Source of the DNA: SLNP01 sp964568875
GTDB taxonomy: Bacteria; Bacteroidota; Bacteroidia; Bacteroidales; VadinHA17
NCBI GenBank assembly: GCA_964568875.1
Contig: CAZMSH010000001.1
Coordinates: 228,835-292,834, forward strand
Reading direction: 5' to 3'
Length of the DNA stretch: 64,000 nt
The notes below the pieces were generated by a model. That model worked only from the letters and a program-made list of their open reading frames with translations. It was not told where the DNA came from and did no database searches. The position numbers were made by a program, and so were the translations under genes. This document shows, piece after piece, positions 62,743 to 64,000 of this stretch; the stretch's first letter is position 1; each line of letters opens with the position of its first letter.

Positions 62743-64000
62743 CAAAGAATTATAAACTTACTGACTATGGTATAATTCCTACTGATTGGAAGGAGATTGT
62801 TCTTGGTAAAAGCTCTCTTCTAAAAGCACGAATTGGATGGCAAGGACTAACAACTGCTGAATATTTAAAAGATGGAAATTACTATCTAATTACTGGAACA
62901 GAATTTAAAGATGGCTTCATTGATTGGGACAGCTGTTACTATGTGAGCAAGGAGAGATATGAACAAGATAAATTTATTCAAGTTAAGGAGTCTGATATTT
63001 TAATAACTAAAGATGGAACTATAGGGAAAGTTGCTTTTGTCGAAAAAGTTCCCAAACCTGCAACTTTAAATAGTGGTGTGTTTGTAATACGCCCCTTAAA
63101 TGATTCATATAATCCAAGATTTACCTATTATATACTTAGGTCTAGTCATTTTAAAACGTTCCTAAATAAGCTAAGTGCAGGTTCAACTATCAATCATCTT
63201 TATCAAAAAGATTTTGTCCACTACAAAATCCCTCTTCCACCAACTCCCGAAGAACAACAAGCCATAGCCACTGCCCTAAGCGATATTGATACACTCATTA
63301 CAAACCTTGATAAGCTCATTGCCAAAAAGAAAGCCATAAAGCAGGGCGCCATGCAGCGATTGCTGAAAGCACCGGATAAAGGAGGTAAACGTCTGCCCGG
63401 GTTTGAGGGGGAATGGATTTCAGACAAAGTGGAGAATATAATGAAAGTCTATCGAGGGGGTTCTCCCAGACCAATTCAGGCATATTTAACTGAATCAGCA
63501 AATGGAATAAACTGGATAAAGATTGGAGATACTGATAAATTTGGCAAGTACATTAAATCAAGTGAAGAAAGGATTATTCCAGAGGGGCAGAATTTTTCGA
63601 GAAATGTATATATCGGTGACTTCCTTCTTTCAAATTCAATGAGTTTTGGAAGACCTTATATCTTAAAAATTGATGGGTGCATCCATGATGGATGGCTGGT
63701 ACTTCAGAATTATCAATCTTCATTGGACACAGAATTTCTTTATTACTTATTGATTTCAAGAGAAGTCCACAATCAGTATTTAAGTAAAGCAGCAGGAAGT
63801 GGTGTACTCAATCTAAATAAAGAGTTAGTAAAATCTGTTGAACTTACTTTTCCAAAATCTTTAGAAGAACAGAAATCCATTGCTTCAGTCTTTTGTGATA
63901 TGGATACCGAAATCGAAAGCCTTGAATCAAAAAAATCAAAATACCTCCTCATCAAACAGGGCATGATGCAGGAATTGTTAACCGGGAAAACGAGATTAAT
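62733..64000 (+). CDS. hsdS: Type I restriction-modification specificity subunit (3' end cut by window)
   Basis: The frame from ATG 62733, overlapping hsdM by 10 bp, stays open for all 422 codons to the window end. It has two target-recognition domains (about 1-150 and 225-385), each followed by a conserved helical repeat: PPTPEEQQAIATALSDIDTL with IKQGAMQRLL, and SLEEQKSIASVFCDMDTEI with IKQGMMQELLTGKTRL, the latter being the usual C terminus. So only a few residues are missing. The recognition domains are distinctly AT-rich compared with the helical parts, as expected for exchangeable modules. The target sequence cannot be read from it. Confidence 0.93.
   Translation, partial: MELTKNYKLTDYGIIPTDWKEIVLGKSSLLKARIGWQGLTTAEYLKDGNYYLITGTEFKDGFIDWDSCYYVSKERYEQDKFIQVKESDILITKDGTIGKVAFVEKVPKPATLNSGVFVIRPLNDSYNPRFTYYILRSSHFKTFLNKLSAGSTINHLYQKDFVHYKIPLPPTPEEQQAIATALSDIDTLITNLDKLIAKKKAIKQGAMQRLLKAPDKGGKRLPGFEGEWISDKVENIMKVYRGGSPRPIQAYLTESANGINWIKIGDTDKFGKYIKSSEERIIPEGQNFSRNVYIGDFLLSNSMSFGRPYILKIDGCIHDGWLVLQNYQSSLDTEFLYYLLISREVHNQYLSKAAGSGVLNLNKELVKSVELTFPKSLEEQKSIASVFCDMDTEIESLESKKSKYLLIKQGMMQELLTGKTRL

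Larger units (their letters stand above)
53272..64000 (+). mobile_element. Integrative element with type I restriction-modification cargo (left end)
   Basis: Evidence for a mobile element: a tyrosine recombinase beside a chromosomal housekeeping gene used as target; an excisionase-like HTH protein; repeat clusters at 53355 and 55992; chained genes with 1-11 bp overlaps; primase-like and DUF3987 proteins typical of Bacteroidetes mobile elements; and an RM cargo with AT-rich specificity gene. No relaxase, coupling protein or replication initiator is in the window, so conjugative, mobilisable or satellite nature is open. The right end is outside. Confidence 0.75.

Overview
The window is a piece of a Bacteroidetes (most likely Bacteroidales-type, fermentative) chromosome, probably from a draft or metagenome assembly because it holds one run of exactly 100 N (31779-31878). 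The evidence for the phylum is direct: several promoters carry the Bacteroidetes -33 TTG / -7 TAnnTTTG pattern (upstream of tRNA-Lys, tRNA-Thr, the XRE gene at 6103 and the S24 repressor at 22482). There is also the rpmB-rpmG-DUF4295-ftsY-rimO cluster, DUF4252 proteins, BT4734-type and DUF3987 proteins, and ATG starts without Shine-Dalgarno sequences. A ptb-buk pair, DcuC/YfcC and dicarboxylate carriers fit a fermentative life style.

Region by region. 0-5.4 kb: butyrate kinase pathway (ptb, buk), an SDR, a secreted protein, a SlyD-like FKBP and a dicarboxylate symporter. 5.4-6.6 kb: an AT-rich 0.7-kb regulatory region with repeated TTACATTTGTAA operators, a possible 34-codon gene and an XRE regulator. 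6.6-9 kb: pyrK-pyrD, an Lrp regulator and tRNA-Lys. 9-13.4 kb: an SDR and an ECF sigma/anti-sigma pair bracketed by two DUF4252 paralogues, then an outer-membrane protein. 13.5-18.1 kb: YfcC carrier, a Rel protein whose hydrolase site looks dead, and a PrsW-like protease. 18.1-23.3 kb: an SOS-type mutagenesis locus (S24/LexA-like repressor, divergent dinB-dnaE). 23.4-31.5 kb: MobB-like NTPase, YtfJ-like protein, typA, hemolysin III, ABC exporter, and D-2-hydroxyacid dehydrogenase plus glycerate kinase. 31.5-32 kb: 91-bp tandem repeats running into the assembly gap. 32-43.7 kb: TPR protein, gyrA, clpC, rimO, ftsY, DUF4295, rpmG, rpmB, cinA, HD hydrolase. 43.7-53.3 kb: two tRNAs, a 91-nt structured RNA of unknown family, fabG, sucD, an AraC regulator, a porin/RND/LolA-like export trio and mnmE.

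From the last 18 bases of mnmE (53272) to the end of the window lies an integrated element: excisionase-like protein, tyrosine recombinase, unknown protein, iteron-like repeats, two small HTH proteins, a primase-like protein and a DUF3987 protein, then a cargo type I restriction-modification system (XRE regulator, hsdM, hsdS). The element continues past the window; no HsdR, relaxase or second attachment site is seen here.

The most notable points are: the use of the mnmE 3' end as an attachment site, the same target used by Salmonella genomic island 1; the operator-dense XRE/small-ORF module at 5.5-6.6 kb; the self-regulated S24-DinB-DnaE locus; the hydrolase-defective Rel protein; and the unassigned RNA at 44015-44105.
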